Shown here: positions 27,567-37,423 of the stretch, piece after piece
Layout of the letters: each line of letters starts with the position of its first letter
How positions within the stretch are numbered: the first letter of the stretch is position 1
Source of the DNA: Klebsiella pneumoniae
Lineage (GTDB): Bacteria; Pseudomonadota; Gammaproteobacteria; Enterobacterales; Enterobacteriaceae
NCBI RefSeq assembly: GCF_000742135.1
Contig: NZ_KN046820.1
Coordinates: 1-40,086 of the forward strand
Direction: 5' to 3'
DNA: 40,086 bases
Program-made: the position numbers and the translations under genes
Notes under the pieces: generated by a model
What the model was told of the DNA's origin: nothing
Databases searched by the model: none
What the model saw: only the letters and a program-made list of their open reading frames with translations

Positions 27567-28429
27567 GCTTCGTCAGCCGTTGTCTCCGGGTGTCGCGTGC
27601 GCAGTTGCACGTCATTCTCAGACGAACCGATGACTGGAAGGACGGCCGCCGCAGCCGTCACACGGATGATACGGATGTGCTTCGCCGTATACACCATGTT
27701 ATCGGAGAGCTGCCCACATATGGTTATCGTCGGGTATGGGCGCTGCTTCGCAGACAAACAGAACCTGATGGTATGCCTGCGATCAATGCCAAACGTGTTT
27801 ACCGGATCATGCGCCAGAATGCGCTGTTGCTTGAGCGAAAACCCGCTGTACCGCCATCGAAACGGGCACATACCGGCAGAGTGGCTGTGAAAGAAAGTAA
27901 TCAGCGATGGTGCTCTGACGGGTTTGAGTTCCGCTGTGATAACGGAGAAAAACTGCGGGTCACGTTCGCGCTGGACTGCTGTGACCGTGAGGCACTGCAC
28001 TGGGCGGTCACAACGGGTGGCTTCGACAGTGAAACAGTACAGGACGTCATGCTGGGAGCAGTGGAACGCCGCTTTGGCAGCGAGCTTCCGGCGTCTCCAG
28101 TGGAGTGGCTGACGGATAATGGTTCATGCTACCGGGCGAATGAAACACGTCAGTTCGCCAGGATGTTGGGACTTGAACCGAAGAACACGGCAGTGCGGAG
28201 TCCGGAGAGTAACGGAATAGCAGAGAGCTTCGTGAAAACGATAAAGCGTGACTACATAAGTATCATGCCCAAACCAGACGGGTTAACGGCAGCAAAGAAC
28301 CTTGCAGAGGCGTTCGAGCATTATAACGAATGGCATCCGCATAGTGCGCTGGGTTATCGCTCGCCACGGGAATATCTGCGGCAGCGGGCCAGTAATGGGT
28401 TAAGTGATAACAGGTGTCTGGAAATATAG
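27524..28429 (+). CDS. insD: IS2 OrfB (InsD)
   Basis: This 301-residue DDE catalytic part of the IS2 transposase works as OrfAB. Conserved parts include [55 protein letters not shown] and [15 protein letters not shown]. It has the usual IS2 length. No frame damage is seen. Confidence 0.95.
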
Positions 28430-28474
28430 GGGCAAATCCAGTAATATCAGGAATAAAATCAGGACTATTATGTA

Positions 28475-31400
28475 ATGAACAAAATATATGCTCTCAAGTA
28501 TTGCCATATCACTCAGACAATTAAAGTCGTTTCAGAACTTGCCAGAAGAGTGAGCAGAAAATCAGTCTCCGGTAAAAAGAAACTGTGTCTTCCGGTATCT
28601 TTTACAATCATAATGATATCGCCGTTCGCCATTGCCTCCGTTGTCAAGGGGAATATCCCTTATCAGACATACCGTGATTTTGCGGAAAATAAAGGGGTAT
28701 TTCAGGCAGGAAAGTCGGATATCATAATAAAAGATAAGAACGGAAATATTCCCGGAACGCTGAATTCCGCTCCGATGCCAGACTTCAGTGCAACAGACAC
28801 GAGTGGTGTTGCCACACTTGTCAGCCCTCAGTATCTGTCCGGTGTCCGGCATAATGGCGGATACACAGGCGTCAGATTTGGTGATGGAGAGAATCTTTAT
28901 CATCTGGTCAGCAGAAACAATGCTTCAGATATGGATATTCATACTCCACGACTGGATAAACTTGTTACGGAAGTTGTGCCGGTGGGGGCTGCCAGCACTG
29001 ATGCGTCATTTAACCACAGCAGCCAGTATTCCGCTTTCTATCGACTCGGTTCCGGCTCTCAGTTGATAAAAAATGATGACGGAAAAAACATCAGTATTAC
29101 TGGTGCTTATCAATATCTGACAGGAGGAACGGTCGCCGGCCTCAGCTATTACAACTGGTTTGGCGGTACACTGATGGCATCCACCGCAGATCTGACCTCT
29201 GCTCAGGGCGTGCTTCCTTCTCATACTCAGGGAGGAGACAGTGGCTCACCTTTGTATGCTTATGATAAAGCTCAGGGTAAATGGGTATTGGTCGCTAATC
29301 TGTCTTCCGGCTCAGGAAATAACGCCTTATGGTCTGTGGTTTCAGCTGGCAGGATCCAGAATATCATGGATGCATATTCTGATGGTCTGGTGAATTATGA
29401 CAACACTTCTCCTGAGAATATTATCTGGTCGTTTGATGCCAGCGAAGGGGTGGGCAGTCTGTCTCAGGAAAATGAAGCCCATACAATGCATGGTAAAAAA
29501 GGGAACGACCTGAACGCCGGTAAAGACCTTTCTTTCAGCGGACATAATGGTGTTATCGATATCCGGGATAATGTGTCGCAGGGCGCAGGTTCCCTGACAT
29601 TCCATGATGATTATACGGTGACAACCACTAATGGCAGCACCTGGACCGGGGCCGGGATTATTGTGGATCAGAATACGTCCGTGAACTGGCAGGTTAATGG
29701 TGTGAAAGGTGACAATCTGCATAAAATTGGCCAGGGAACGCTGATTGTTCAGGGAACCGGTGTGAATGAGGGAGGGCTGAAAGTCGGGGACGGTACTGTC
29801 ATCCTGAATCAGCAGGCGGACAGTTCAGGGCAGGTTCAGGCTTTCAGTAGTGTGAATATCGCCAGTGGTCGCCCGACTGTCGTGCTGGCAGATAACCGGC
29901 AGGTTAATCCGGATAATATTAGCTGGGGATACCGTGGCGGGATCCTGGATGTAAACGGGAATGATCTTTCCTTCCACAATATCAGTGCTGCAGATTATGG
30001 CGCGCAGTTGCACAACAGCAGTGATAAAGAGGCGACTGTTTCCCTGACGATACCGGATGCCATTGAATGGAACGGAAAGGATACACAAAGAATTTCAGGT
30101 CAGGTGTATAAGTACTTTAACACGGAGTCACAAACGACAGAATTCTTTGTATTAAAGACAACGAGTGCCGGGTGGAGTCCCTCTCCGGCAGAAAAACACC
30201 TACCGGAAATATTCCGGGGCGCGGATTATTTCAGCTCACAGGAAGAAGCAAACCGGGAAGCCTCGGCTGACAGACAATTAATTTACCATGGTAAATTAAC
30301 CGGTAATATCCGTTTTGATGCCGGCAGGGTGGGTAAATTTGTTATGGATGGCTCTGCTGACATCGGGGGGACGTTCAGCAAAGAGGACGGGCGTCTGACC
30401 ATGCAGGGGCATCCCGTTATTCATGCATTTAACAGCCAGAGCATTGCAGACAAGGTTGCTGCTACCGGTGATGGTTCCGTACTGACGCAACCCACGTCAT
30501 TTACCCAGGATGACTGGGAAAGCAGGACATTCAGTTTGGGGATGCTAGAGTTAAAAAATACCGACTTTGGGCTGGGACGCAATGCCGCGCTAAACACACA
30601 CATTCAGGCGGATAACTCACGTGTCACACTGGGCGACAGCAGAGTGTTTATTGACAGGAATGACGGCAACGGAACAGCCTTTAAGCTGGAAGAAGGTACC
30701 TCTGTGGCTGTTAAAGATGCAGATAAAAGCGCGTTCAACGGAACTGTCAGTCTGAGTAATCATTCTGTGCTGAATATCAATGAGTTTTTTAATGGTGGAA
30801 TACAGGCTGATAACAGTACGGTAAATATCTCCTCCTCTGATGCTGTACTGGACTCTTCCACACTGACGGGGACAGCACTTAATCTGTCTGAAGGTGCTGA
30901 TGTGCTTGTCAGACAGAACATCATTTCAGACGGAGTAGTGAATATTGCTGATGCGGCGCTGAGTCTGAACAGTCGCTCAGGTGAGTTTTCCCGTACGCTT
31001 TTACCGCTGTACAGTTATGCAGGGGCATGGAACCTGACGGGAGACAATGCCAGTCTTTATGCTGGTCCGTTCACTCTGTTATCGGGGGATATGACCGTTC
31101 AGGGAAAAGGACGCGTCACCATTGGTGGTGAGGGTGAACTGGATCCGGACCTGCTTCTGCAGGACAGGGTGTTCTACAGTGTGTTTAACGGATACCGGAA
31201 TGTCTGGGGGGGACGTCTTGATGCGCCTGACGGCAATATCAGTATGACAGACTCTCAGTGGTCAGTGAAAGGTAACTCCACGGCAGGGCATCTTAAACTG
31301 AAGCGGACAATGGTCGGTTTTGGCGGTGATACATCATCATTCACCACCCTGACGACAGGCAGTCTGGATGCGGTTCAGACATCGTTTGCCATGAGGACGG

Positions 31401-32566
31401 ATCTGAAAAATGCAGATCGTCTCGTTATCACGGACTCCGCGACAGGTCATGACAACAGCATACTGGTTAACTTTCAGAAAAAACCGTCTGACAAGGACTC
31501 GCTCAGTATTCCGCTGGTCAGCGCCCCGAAAACGGCAGCAGATGATCTGTTCAGAGCTTCAACACAGGTTGTGGGATTCAGTAATGTGACACCCACTATC
31601 AGCATCAGAGAAGATGACGATAAAAAAGAATGGGTCCTTGATGGTTACCAGGTTGCTCCTGATGAAGGACAGAGCAGGGCTGCCGCCACATTCATGCATA
31701 TCAGCTATAGCAACTTCATTACTGAAGTCAATAATCTGAATAAACGCATGGGAGATTTACGGGACATCAATACCGAAGCCGGTAGCTGGGTGCGCTTAAT
31801 GAACGGCTCCGGCTCTGGGGAGGCTGGTTTCAGCGACCGCTATATTCTGCTGCAGATGGGGGCGGACCGTAAGCATGAGCTTGATAAGCTGGATCTGTTT
31901 ACGGGGATTATGGGTACCTATACCGATACTGATGTGTCAGCCGGAATGTTCAGTGGTAAAACGAAGTCATGGGGGGCTGGAATCTATGCCAGTGGCCTGT
32001 TACCGTCAGGCGCCTACTTCGATCTGATTGCCAAATATATACACAATGAAAACCGGTATGAGCTGAGCTTTGCCGGGGCCGGTAAGCAGAACTTCCGGAC
32101 ACATTCGCTGTATGCAGGTGCGGAGGCTGGTTATCGCTATCGTCTGACAGAGACAACGTTTGTGGAGCCCCAGGCTGAACTGGTCTGGGGAAAACTGCAG
32201 GGGCAAACATTTAACTGGCATAATGGTGGAGTGGATGTCTCTATGCGCCGTGACAGCGCCAGTCCACTGGTCGGAAGAACGGGGGTTGTTTCAGGTAAAA
32301 CCTTCAGTGGTAAGGACTGGAGTCTGACGGCACGTGCCGGGCTGCATTATGAGTTCGACCTGACGGACAGTGCTGACATTCATCTGCAGGATACGGCAGG
32401 TGAACATCATATTAACGGTGGAAAAGACAGTCGTATGTTGTATGGCGTGGGGTTAAATGCCCGGCTAGGCGACAATATACGCTTTGGTCTGGAAGCGGAA
32501 CGTTCTGCATTTGGCAAATATAATGTGGATAATATGATAAATGCCGGTATCAGATATTCGTTCTGA
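28475..32566 (+). CDS. SPATE serine protease autotransporter, Tsh/Hbp-related
   Basis: This intact 1363-residue type Va secreted protein starts with the extended signal peptide typical of SPATEs (MNKIYALKYC and on), cleaved probably after FAIA at residue 54. The chymotrypsin-like domain has His126 (RHNGGY), Asp154 (DMDIHTPRL) and the nucleophile Ser256 in GDSGSPL. The passenger beta-helix then follows Tsh/Hbp closely (QGAGSLTF, VNWQVNGVKGDNLHKIG, NEGGLKVGDG). The inter-domain site EVNNLNKRMG is at about 1086/1087, and the 277-residue beta-barrel ends GIRYSF. The protease domain differs strongly from Tsh while the rest is near it, so it is a mosaic. Relatives to compare are Tsh, Vat, EspI (same length) and Sha. 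Its native promoter was probably removed by IS2, which ends 34 bp upstream; AGGA lies ten bases before the ATG. Confidence 0.95.
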   Translation: MNKIYALKYCHITQTIKVVSELARRVSRKSVSGKKKLCLPVSFTIIMISPFAIASVVKGNIPYQTYRDFAENKGVFQAGKSDIIIKDKNGNIPGTLNSAPMPDFSATDTSGVATLVSPQYLSGVRHNGGYTGVRFGDGENLYHLVSRNNASDMDIHTPRLDKLVTEVVPVGAASTDASFNHSSQYSAFYRLGSGSQLIKNDDGKNISITGAYQYLTGGTVAGLSYYNWFGGTLMASTADLTSAQGVLPSHTQGGDSGSPLYAYDKAQGKWVLVANLSSGSGNNALWSVVSAGRIQNIMDAYSDGLVNYDNTSPENIIWSFDASEGVGSLSQENEAHTMHGKKGNDLNAGKDLSFSGHNGVIDIRDNVSQGAGSLTFHDDYTVTTTNGSTWTGAGIIVDQNTSVNWQVNGVKGDNLHKIGQGTLIVQGTGVNEGGLKVGDGTVILNQQADSSGQVQAFSSVNIASGRPTVVLADNRQVNPDNISWGYRGGILDVNGNDLSFHNISAADYGAQLHNSSDKEATVSLTIPDAIEWNGKDTQRISGQVYKYFNTESQTTEFFVLKTTSAGWSPSPAEKHLPEIFRGADYFSSQEEANREASADRQLIYHGKLTGNIRFDAGRVGKFVMDGSADIGGTFSKEDGRLTMQGHPVIHAFNSQSIADKVAATGDGSVLTQPTSFTQDDWESRTFSLGMLELKNTDFGLGRNAALNTHIQADNSRVTLGDSRVFIDRNDGNGTAFKLEEGTSVAVKDADKSAFNGTVSLSNHSVLNINEFFNGGIQADNSTVNISSSDAVLDSSTLTGTALNLSEGADVLVRQNIISDGVVNIADAALSLNSRSGEFSRTLLPLYSYAGAWNLTGDNASLYAGPFTLLSGDMTVQGKGRVTIGGEGELDPDLLLQDRVFYSVFNGYRNVWGGRLDAPDGNISMTDSQWSVKGNSTAGHLKLKRTMVGFGGDTSSFTTLTTGSLDAVQTSFAMRTDLKNADRLVITDSATGHDNSILVNFQKKPSDKDSLSIPLVSAPKTAADDLFRASTQVVGFSNVTPTISIREDDDKKEWVLDGYQVAPDEGQSRAAATFMHISYSNFITEVNNLNKRMGDLRDINTEAGSWVRLMNGSGSGEAGFSDRYILLQMGADRKHELDKLDLFTGIMGTYTDTDVSAGMFSGKTKSWGAGIYASGLLPSGAYFDLIAKYIHNENRYELSFAGAGKQNFRTHSLYAGAEAGYRYRLTETTFVEPQAELVWGKLQGQTFNWHNGGVDVSMRRDSASPLVGRTGVVSGKTFSGKDWSLTARAGLHYEFDLTDSADIHLQDTAGEHHINGGKDSRMLYGVGLNARLGDNIRFGLEAERSAFGKYNVDNMINAGIRYSF

Positions 32567-32600
32567 TACAAATAACAGTACATCGTTTTTGATCCTGTTG

Positions 32601-32624
32601 CGTATTTCCATGGAAGGAAATACG
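32601..32624 (+). terminator. hairpin after the SPATE gene
   Basis: CGTATTTCC and GGAAATACG form a perfect 9-base-pair stem with a six-base loop, 34 bases past the SPATE stop. There is no T-run after it. Confidence 0.5.
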
Positions 32625-32633
32625 TGGGATAAG

Positions 32634-32694
32634 TTGTACTAGCTCAGACCTGATCTGACAGTTACCGGTTATTTATACAGGTGTCTGTCAGATT
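32634..32694. repeat. 61-bp IS481-family end, truncated copy
   Basis: This stretch is identical to 39279-39339, the terminus of the IS481-family element at the right edge of the window. Only the end is left here; it runs straight into an IS256-family end at 32695. Confidence 0.85.
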
Positions 32695-32878
32695 GAGCCT
32701 GTTTAAGATTCTGTGTAAATGCCTTTCTCAGAAGTGACCGTCCAGGCGGTCACCGAACTCGATAATAAAGCGGCTCATTGCCATTCGCCAGTCCTTCAAC
32801 GGCATCGTCCATTTCCGGGACGCAGACTGGATTGCCAGCCACACCACTTTTTTCACCGAGTCGTCTGTCGGGAACACT
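32695..32878 (-). mobile_element. IS256-family remnant, C-terminus of transposase
   Basis: The minus strand from 32878 to 32728 encodes VFPTDDSVKKVVWLAIQSAS, then RKWTMPLKDWRMAMSRFIIE and FGDRLDGHF, the end of an IS256-family (mutator type) transposase, followed by the element's terminal sequence up to 32695. It is cut at 32878 by the IS66 element, and the rest of the gene does not resume on the far side. Confidence 0.85.
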
Positions 32879-32915
32879 GTAAGCGTACAGCGAGGGCCGT
32901 ATTGACGGGGATGTG

Positions 32916-34454
32916 TTATTCAGCTGGCAGTGCTATGCGCCACGGAAGCAGTTCGCTGACCCGGTTGACCGGCCAGTCTGCTATGACGCCAAGCACATGG
33001 CGAAGGTAGCTTTCTGGATCCACGTCATTCAGTTTGCACGTCCCGATCAGGCTGTACAGTTGCGCTCCCCGCTCACCACCATGGTCAGAGCCGAAGAACA
33101 GGAAGTTTTTACGACCCAGACTGACCGCCCGCAGGGCATTTTCAGCGATGTTGTTGTCGATTTCCACCCAGCCATCGTTCGCATAGTACGTCAGTGCCGG
33201 CCACTGGTTAAGTGCGTACGCGAACGCCTTCGCCAACTCTGAGTGTCGCGACAGGGTCTTCATCTTTTCACGCAACCAGCTTTCCAGGGATTTCAACAGC
33301 GGTTTCGTTTTTCGCTGACGTTCAGCAAGCCGCTGCTCTGCCGGCATTCCCCTTATATCCGCCTCTATGGCGTACAACTGACCGATCTGCTCCAGGGCTT
33401 CTTCCGTCAGTGCTGACGGGATGCGGACGTGCACATCGTGGTTCTTTCGGCGGGCATGAGCCCAGCAGGCAGCTTCCGTTATCCCACCATTGCGATACAG
33501 CTCGTTGAACCCGGCGTACGCATCCGCTTGCAGCACACCGCTGAAGCAAGCAAGATGAGTCTGCGGATGGATGCCTTTTCTGTCCGGGCTGTAAGCGAAC
33601 CACACTGCAGGTGCCAACGCTGACCCGGCATTGCGGTCATCACGAACATACGCCCACAACCGCCCGGTCTTCGTCTTCTTATTACCCGGCATCAGTACCT
33701 GGACCGGGGTATCATCGGCATGGAGTTTGCCGTCAGTCATGACATAGCCATGAAGCGCCTCTTCCAGCGGAGACAGCAGCCGGCAGCATGCATCCACCCA
33801 GCCCGACAGCAGTGAACGGCTCAGCTCCACACCTTGCCGACCGTATATTTCTGACTGGCGATACAGCGGGGTGCGCTCTGCATACTTCGAGGTCAGCACG
33901 CGGGCCTGCAGCCCCGGTCCGGCGATACCCCGCTCTATGGGCCGCGAAGGTGCAGGTGCCTGCACGATGGCATCGCACTGAGTACAGGCATGTTTTTCCC
34001 GTACCGTCCGGATAACCCGAAAGGCGCTACGCATCAACTCCAGCTGTTCGGCGGTATCCTCGCCCAGATAGCTCAGTGAACCGCCGCAGTTCGGGCAGCA
34101 CGGCGCCGCAGGCAACAGTCGCTTTTCGTCACGGGGTAGTGATTCAGGGAACGGCTTACGGGTGCGGGTCTGACGCAACGGACGCTGTACTGCCGGGTCA
34201 TACACCCTACCAGTCAGCGTATCGCTCTCTTTCTGAAGCCGGTTCAGATCGGCTTCCATTTGTGCGATACGGCGGGAGACTTTTTCGGAACGACTGCCGA
34301 AGTTCATCCGGCGGAGTTTATCCAGCTGCGCCTGCAGATAGTCTATTTCGCGCTCCCGGTTGCTCAGCTTTTCCTGCAGGGCGTGGATCAGCGCTTCCTG
34401 TTCGGCCAGGCGCTGTTTCAGCAGGAAGATGTCGTCAGAAGAGATGTCGTTCAT
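32916..34454 (-). CDS. tnpC: IS66 TnpC, transposase
   Basis: This 512-residue DDE transposase has an N-terminal coiled coil (residues 1-75, [20 protein letters not shown]), a zinc-finger-like region CPNCGG, a second Cys pair HACTQCDAI, the catalytic region [26 protein letters not shown] and [20 protein letters not shown] with the last Glu. The length is normal for the family. It lies after tnpB with a 49-base gap. Confidence 0.93.
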   Translation of the reverse strand: MNDISSDDIFLLKQRLAEQEALIHALQEKLSNREREIDYLQAQLDKLRRMNFGSRSEKVSRRIAQMEADLNRLQKESDTLTGRVYDPAVQRPLRQTRTRKPFPESLPRDEKRLLPAAPCCPNCGGSLSYLGEDTAEQLELMRSAFRVIRTVREKHACTQCDAIVQAPAPSRPIERGIAGPGLQARVLTSKYAERTPLYRQSEIYGRQGVELSRSLLSGWVDACCRLLSPLEEALHGYVMTDGKLHADDTPVQVLMPGNKKTKTGRLWAYVRDDRNAGSALAPAVWFAYSPDRKGIHPQTHLACFSGVLQADAYAGFNELYRNGGITEAACWAHARRKNHDVHVRIPSALTEEALEQIGQLYAIEADIRGMPAEQRLAERQRKTKPLLKSLESWLREKMKTLSRHSELAKAFAYALNQWPALTYYANDGWVEIDNNIAENALRAVSLGRKNFLFFGSDHGGERGAQLYSLIGTCKLNDVDPESYLRHVLGVIADWPVNRVSELLPWRIALPAE

Positions 34455-34503
34455 AAGCCCGTATTTTACCGGGCTTATTCTGTGACAACCAGGATAAAGA
34501 GAT

Positions 34504-34851
34504 TTACAGCATGGTCAGGGAGGTCAGCAGCCGCTTAGGCTGTCGCCAGTCGATACCTTCCAGCAGCATCGCCAGCTGCGCCTGCGTAAGGAACACTTTG
34601 CCATCACGGGCTGACGGCCAGGCGAAGCGCCCACGCTCCAGCCGTTTGGTCAGGAGGCACAGTCCGTCACCGGTGGACCACAGCAGTTTAACCTGACTGC
34701 CGCTGCGGCCCCGGAAAATGAAAACATGGCCGGACATGGGATCGTCTTTCAGCGCCGTCTGTACTTTCGCAGCCAGGCCGTTGAAGCCATTTCTCATATC
34801 GGTGATACCGGCAACCAGCCAAATTTTGGTCCCGGAAGGTAACGGGATCAT
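34504..34851 (-). CDS. tnpB: IS66 TnpB
   Basis: This 115-residue accessory protein of IS66 elements starts [20 protein letters not shown] and includes [20 protein letters not shown] and [18 protein letters not shown]. It is needed for transposition in the family, though its reaction is unknown. The start overlaps the tnpA stop (ATGA), so translation is coupled. Confidence 0.93.
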   Translation of the reverse strand: MIPLPSGTKIWLVAGITDMRNGFNGLAAKVQTALKDDPMSGHVFIFRGRSGSQVKLLWSTGDGLCLLTKRLERGRFAWPSARDGKVFLTQAQLAMLLEGIDWRQPKRLLTSLTML

Positions 34852-35249
34852 CGCTTCAGTTCCTGTATCAGCAGAGTCAGGAGCTTTTCGCTGACATTGC
34901 CATTGAAGCGGAGCGTCCCGTGCCGGAACGTTACCTCACAGCTGATACTGAGGGTTTCCGGGGCCTCTGCGAGCGATTCAGGCTGTTCGGCAGCTGCATC
35001 GAGAGTCACAGGAAGTAGCTGGGGGCTCTCTGAAGAAGGTAATAGCAGCTTTCCCTCGCGCCATTGTTGTCGCCATTTGAACAACAGATTGGCGTTAATG
35101 CCATTTTCAAGAGCAAGTTTTGAGATGGGTATCCCGGGTTCACAGGAGGCAGCAACGAGCTGCTGTTTAAATTCGGGAGGATAATTAGGGCAGCCTTTTC
35201 GCCTGCCGGGAGTCACATTTTTCTGCATATCTGACACTTTGGTTCCCAC
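34848..35249 (-). CDS. tnpA: IS66 TnpA
   Basis: This 133-residue HTH protein of IS66 elements contains YPPEFKQQLVAASCEPGIPI followed by SKLALENGINANLLFKWRQQ, typical of the HTH_8 type. The ATG at 35228 (MQKNV) may be the true start rather than the upstream MGTKVSD start. It leads the tnpABC operon. Confidence 0.9.
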   Translation of the reverse strand: MGTKVSDMQKNVTPGRRKGCPNYPPEFKQQLVAASCEPGIPISKLALENGINANLLFKWRQQWREGKLLLPSSESPQLLPVTLDAAAEQPESLAEAPETLSISCEVTFRHGTLRFNGNVSEKLLTLLIQELKR

Positions 35250-35413
35250 TACTTATTTGGTGGACACCACTTTGTCTAATTCGTCAGATTCTGACCAGAC
35301 GGTTCAGGCTGTACGCTTACATATGTTCACACCGGAATCACAAATAAGCGAAGCTGATCACAATTATGTTACATAATTTATGGGGCTACTGGCCGCCTTA
35401 GCAATATGCAGAA

Positions 35414-35767
35414 ACTGTAGACCGGGGCATCTGTTATAGTCAGCGTGGGGAGATCAGAAAGCGCTATCGTGAAGGGCAGGAAGATCAGCTTGGTGCACTG
35501 GGCCTGGTCACTAACGCAGTGGTACTGTGGAACACTCTTTATATGCAGGAAGCCCTGAGCTGGATGCGCAGTCATGGAGAAGAAACCGGGGTTGAAGATA
35601 TCGCCCGGTCATCCCCACTGATGCACGGGCATATCAATATGCTGGGGCATTATACGTTCACGCTACCGGCGGATATTTTAAAGGGAGGGTTGAGAACATT
35701 AAATTACATTATAAACAATGAATTATCTTCTTAGCGTACGTTTTCGTTCCATTGGCCCTCAAACCCC
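35414..35767 (+). mobile_element. Tn3-family (Tn1000-like) transposase tail and terminal repeat
   Basis: The frame to 35734 encodes RKRYREGQEDQLGALGLVTN, AVVLWNTLYMQEALSWMRSH and SPLMHGHINMLGHYTFTLPA, the end of a Tn3-family TnpA. Directly after it, at about 35734-35767, lies a 34-35 base inverted-repeat end (reverse complement GGGGTTTGAGGGCCAATGG and on) of the gamma-delta/Tn1000 type. The other end and the resolvase are not in the window. Confidence 0.88.
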
Positions 35768-35934
35768 TGCGCCGTATCTGTCACACCTGCCCCGACGAAA
35801 AGCGCTGCTGGCACTGTTTTTTATGTGCGATGAAACCTGGGCGATGAGCATGGCGGATTCGTTACAAGGATGATTTGAAATACAGACTTCCAGTGTTCAG
35901 GGATGAATGCTGAATAGCGGCACTTGCCGCAGGC

Positions 35935-36333
35935 GTAAAATTTGGCAGGAAGAGCCATCCGCGAACGCCAGCAGCGCTGACGCTTATCTTACAGGGAGAA
36001 GCCCTGAGCAGGGTGACAGAAAAAACAGGGATCTCCCGGGCGACGTACTTGAATTACCTCTGGCGTTCCTGCTCCGGTGAATTGTCCGAGCAGAACGACC
36101 TGTTCCGGCTTACCTGTGCGCTGGAAACAGCCAAAGATATGCACTGGAACTACCGTCTGCTGAGCGATCGGGAATGGTCCGGCCGGAATGCTGTGGCGCT
36201 CAGTGCAGGCGTGAACGGCATTTATCTCTCACGGGCCAACCTCGATGTCGCTTTTGACGAACAGCGGTCGACAGATAAATCCGTTGACAGCGCGTCTGAC
36301 AGGGAACGTGGCGGGGGTAATGAAGCTGTTTAA
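35935..36333 (+). pseudogene. HTH protein fragment, unrecognised
   Basis: An open frame reads FGRKSHPRTPAALTLILQGE, then ALSRVTEKTGISRATYLNYL and WRSCSGELSEQNDLFRLTCA. The first part looks like a helix-turn-helix, similar in layout to the C-terminal HTH of serine recombinases. The second half (ETAKDMHWNYRLLSDREWSG) I do not recognise. There is no ATG at the head of the frame, the first one being at 36013, so the N-terminus is probably missing. The stretch 35768-35934 has no gene I can name. Confidence 0.35.
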
Positions 36334-36413
36334 TCGCTGTGGCTGGCAGAGCCTGAGTCTGGTGCCTCCCTGCCCCACCAGTATTCGCTGATGGCCGGAC
36401 AGGGAGTGTCTGA

Positions 36414-37355
36414 TTAGTGGCGGATCTGCGCCAGGTCGTCTTCCGTCAGACCGGTCATTTTCATGACGGTATTGCGGTCAATGCCGTTCTGCAGCATGGT
36501 ACGGGCTATTTTCAGAGTCGCTTCGCGCTCCCCTTCTGAACGGCCTTTTTCAATACCACGTTGTTCACCGAGCTGAATCCCCTTCTCGATGCCCTTCTGT
36601 TCAAGCTGCTGTGCGATGGTCATAAGTGCGTCTCCGTGTTGCGGCACACGCTGTGCCAGTTCGCGTACAAAGGCTTCGGCGTCGGACGTTTCGCCTGCCT
36701 GCACTATATAGTGTACCAGCGATATCACCTGCGATGAAGACAGATATCCGGCCAGCAAAATGGGTGCCAGCCGATCAACCAGTTCTGCCAGGTCCCGCTG
36801 ATGAATATGTTTCTGCAGTAAGGTCAGGGCAGCCATACTGCGATGCCCGGCGATTTCATCATCCGGAATGACCGTAACGTCTACCAGCGGGAAAGCGCCG
36901 CTGTAGAGTTTGCCTGCCAGCCCCGGCTCGTCAAACTCATCCAGCCACCGGGTGGAGTACGGATACGGGCTGCGCTTACTCGTATAGAACAGCACCGGTA
37001 TCACCAGTGGCAACTTTTTATTTCCTGCCTCCAGGTGACGCTGCATGGCAGCCACCGCATAGCGTATGAGGCGGAAAGCCATATGTTTGTCCGGCGTTGA
37101 CTGGTGTTCGACCAGAACATGAATATATCCGTCGCCGGCTGTAGTTTTCAGGCTGTAGAGGACGTCGCTGAAATACTGGCGGAGGTCATCCTCAACAAAC
37201 GAGCCTGATTCCAGTTTCAGCGTGCTGAGATCGCAGACTGCCCGCAGCTCTGCGGGCAGGTGGATTTCCATGAAATCCCGGGCAATATCCGGTTGCGTCA
37301 GGAACTGCCTGAACGTGGCATCGTGAGGAGTGGGTGTGCTGTTTTTCTTCTTCAT
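36414..37355 (-). CDS. Rpn family recombination-promoting nuclease/putative transposase
   Basis: This 313-residue protein belongs to the YhgA/Rpn family (PD-(D/E)XK nucleases, known to promote RecA-independent recombination). It starts MKKKNSTPTPHDATFRQFLT; the ATG at 37394 would add 13 residues unlike the family. The nuclease core includes DDLRQYFSDVLYSLKTT and YIHVLVEHQSTPDKHMAFRL with the acidic residue, Glu and Gln. The end carries Gln/Lys/Gly-rich short repeats (EKGIEKGIQLGEQRGIEKGR) and finishes MTGLTEDDLAQIRH, as in plasmid Rpn proteins. IS1 ends 53 bases upstream and has probably replaced its promoter. Confidence 0.9.
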   Translation of the reverse strand: MKKKNSTPTPHDATFRQFLTQPDIARDFMEIHLPAELRAVCDLSTLKLESGSFVEDDLRQYFSDVLYSLKTTAGDGYIHVLVEHQSTPDKHMAFRLIRYAVAAMQRHLEAGNKKLPLVIPVLFYTSKRSPYPYSTRWLDEFDEPGLAGKLYSGAFPLVDVTVIPDDEIAGHRSMAALTLLQKHIHQRDLAELVDRLAPILLAGYLSSSQVISLVHYIVQAGETSDAEAFVRELAQRVPQHGDALMTIAQQLEQKGIEKGIQLGEQRGIEKGRSEGEREATLKIARTMLQNGIDRNTVMKMTGLTEDDLAQIRH

Positions 37356-37423
37356 CTGCCCTGGCTCTGAAAAATGACCCGGAGATGTTATCACAGCCCG
37401 GAAAAAGCGGTAATGACTCCAAC

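Larger units (their letters stand above)
27110..28440 (+). mobile_element. IS2, complete
   Basis: This copy is exactly 1331 bp, the length of IS2, with the left end at 27110 and the right end GGGGCAAATCCA at 28440. Both reading frames are complete. The five bases on each side (GCCTC and GTAAT) do not match, so this insertion has lost its target duplication. It lies immediately upstream of the SPATE gene and points towards it. Confidence 0.96.
32879..35320 (-). mobile_element. IS66-family element, complete (ISEc8-like)
   Basis: Inverted ends GTAAGCGTAC at 32879 and GTACGCTTAC at 35311-35320 enclose 2442 bp with the three IS66 genes tnpA, tnpB and tnpC, all intact. The length fits ISEc8, but I name it only as likely. 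The 8-bp flanks (GGAACACT and ATATGTTC) do not match, so the target duplication has been lost by rearrangement. Confidence 0.92.

Noticed and set aside
27266..28000. A 244-codon minus-strand frame through IS2
   Set aside because: It is antisense to intact IS2 orfA and orfB and has no start signals or family resemblance.
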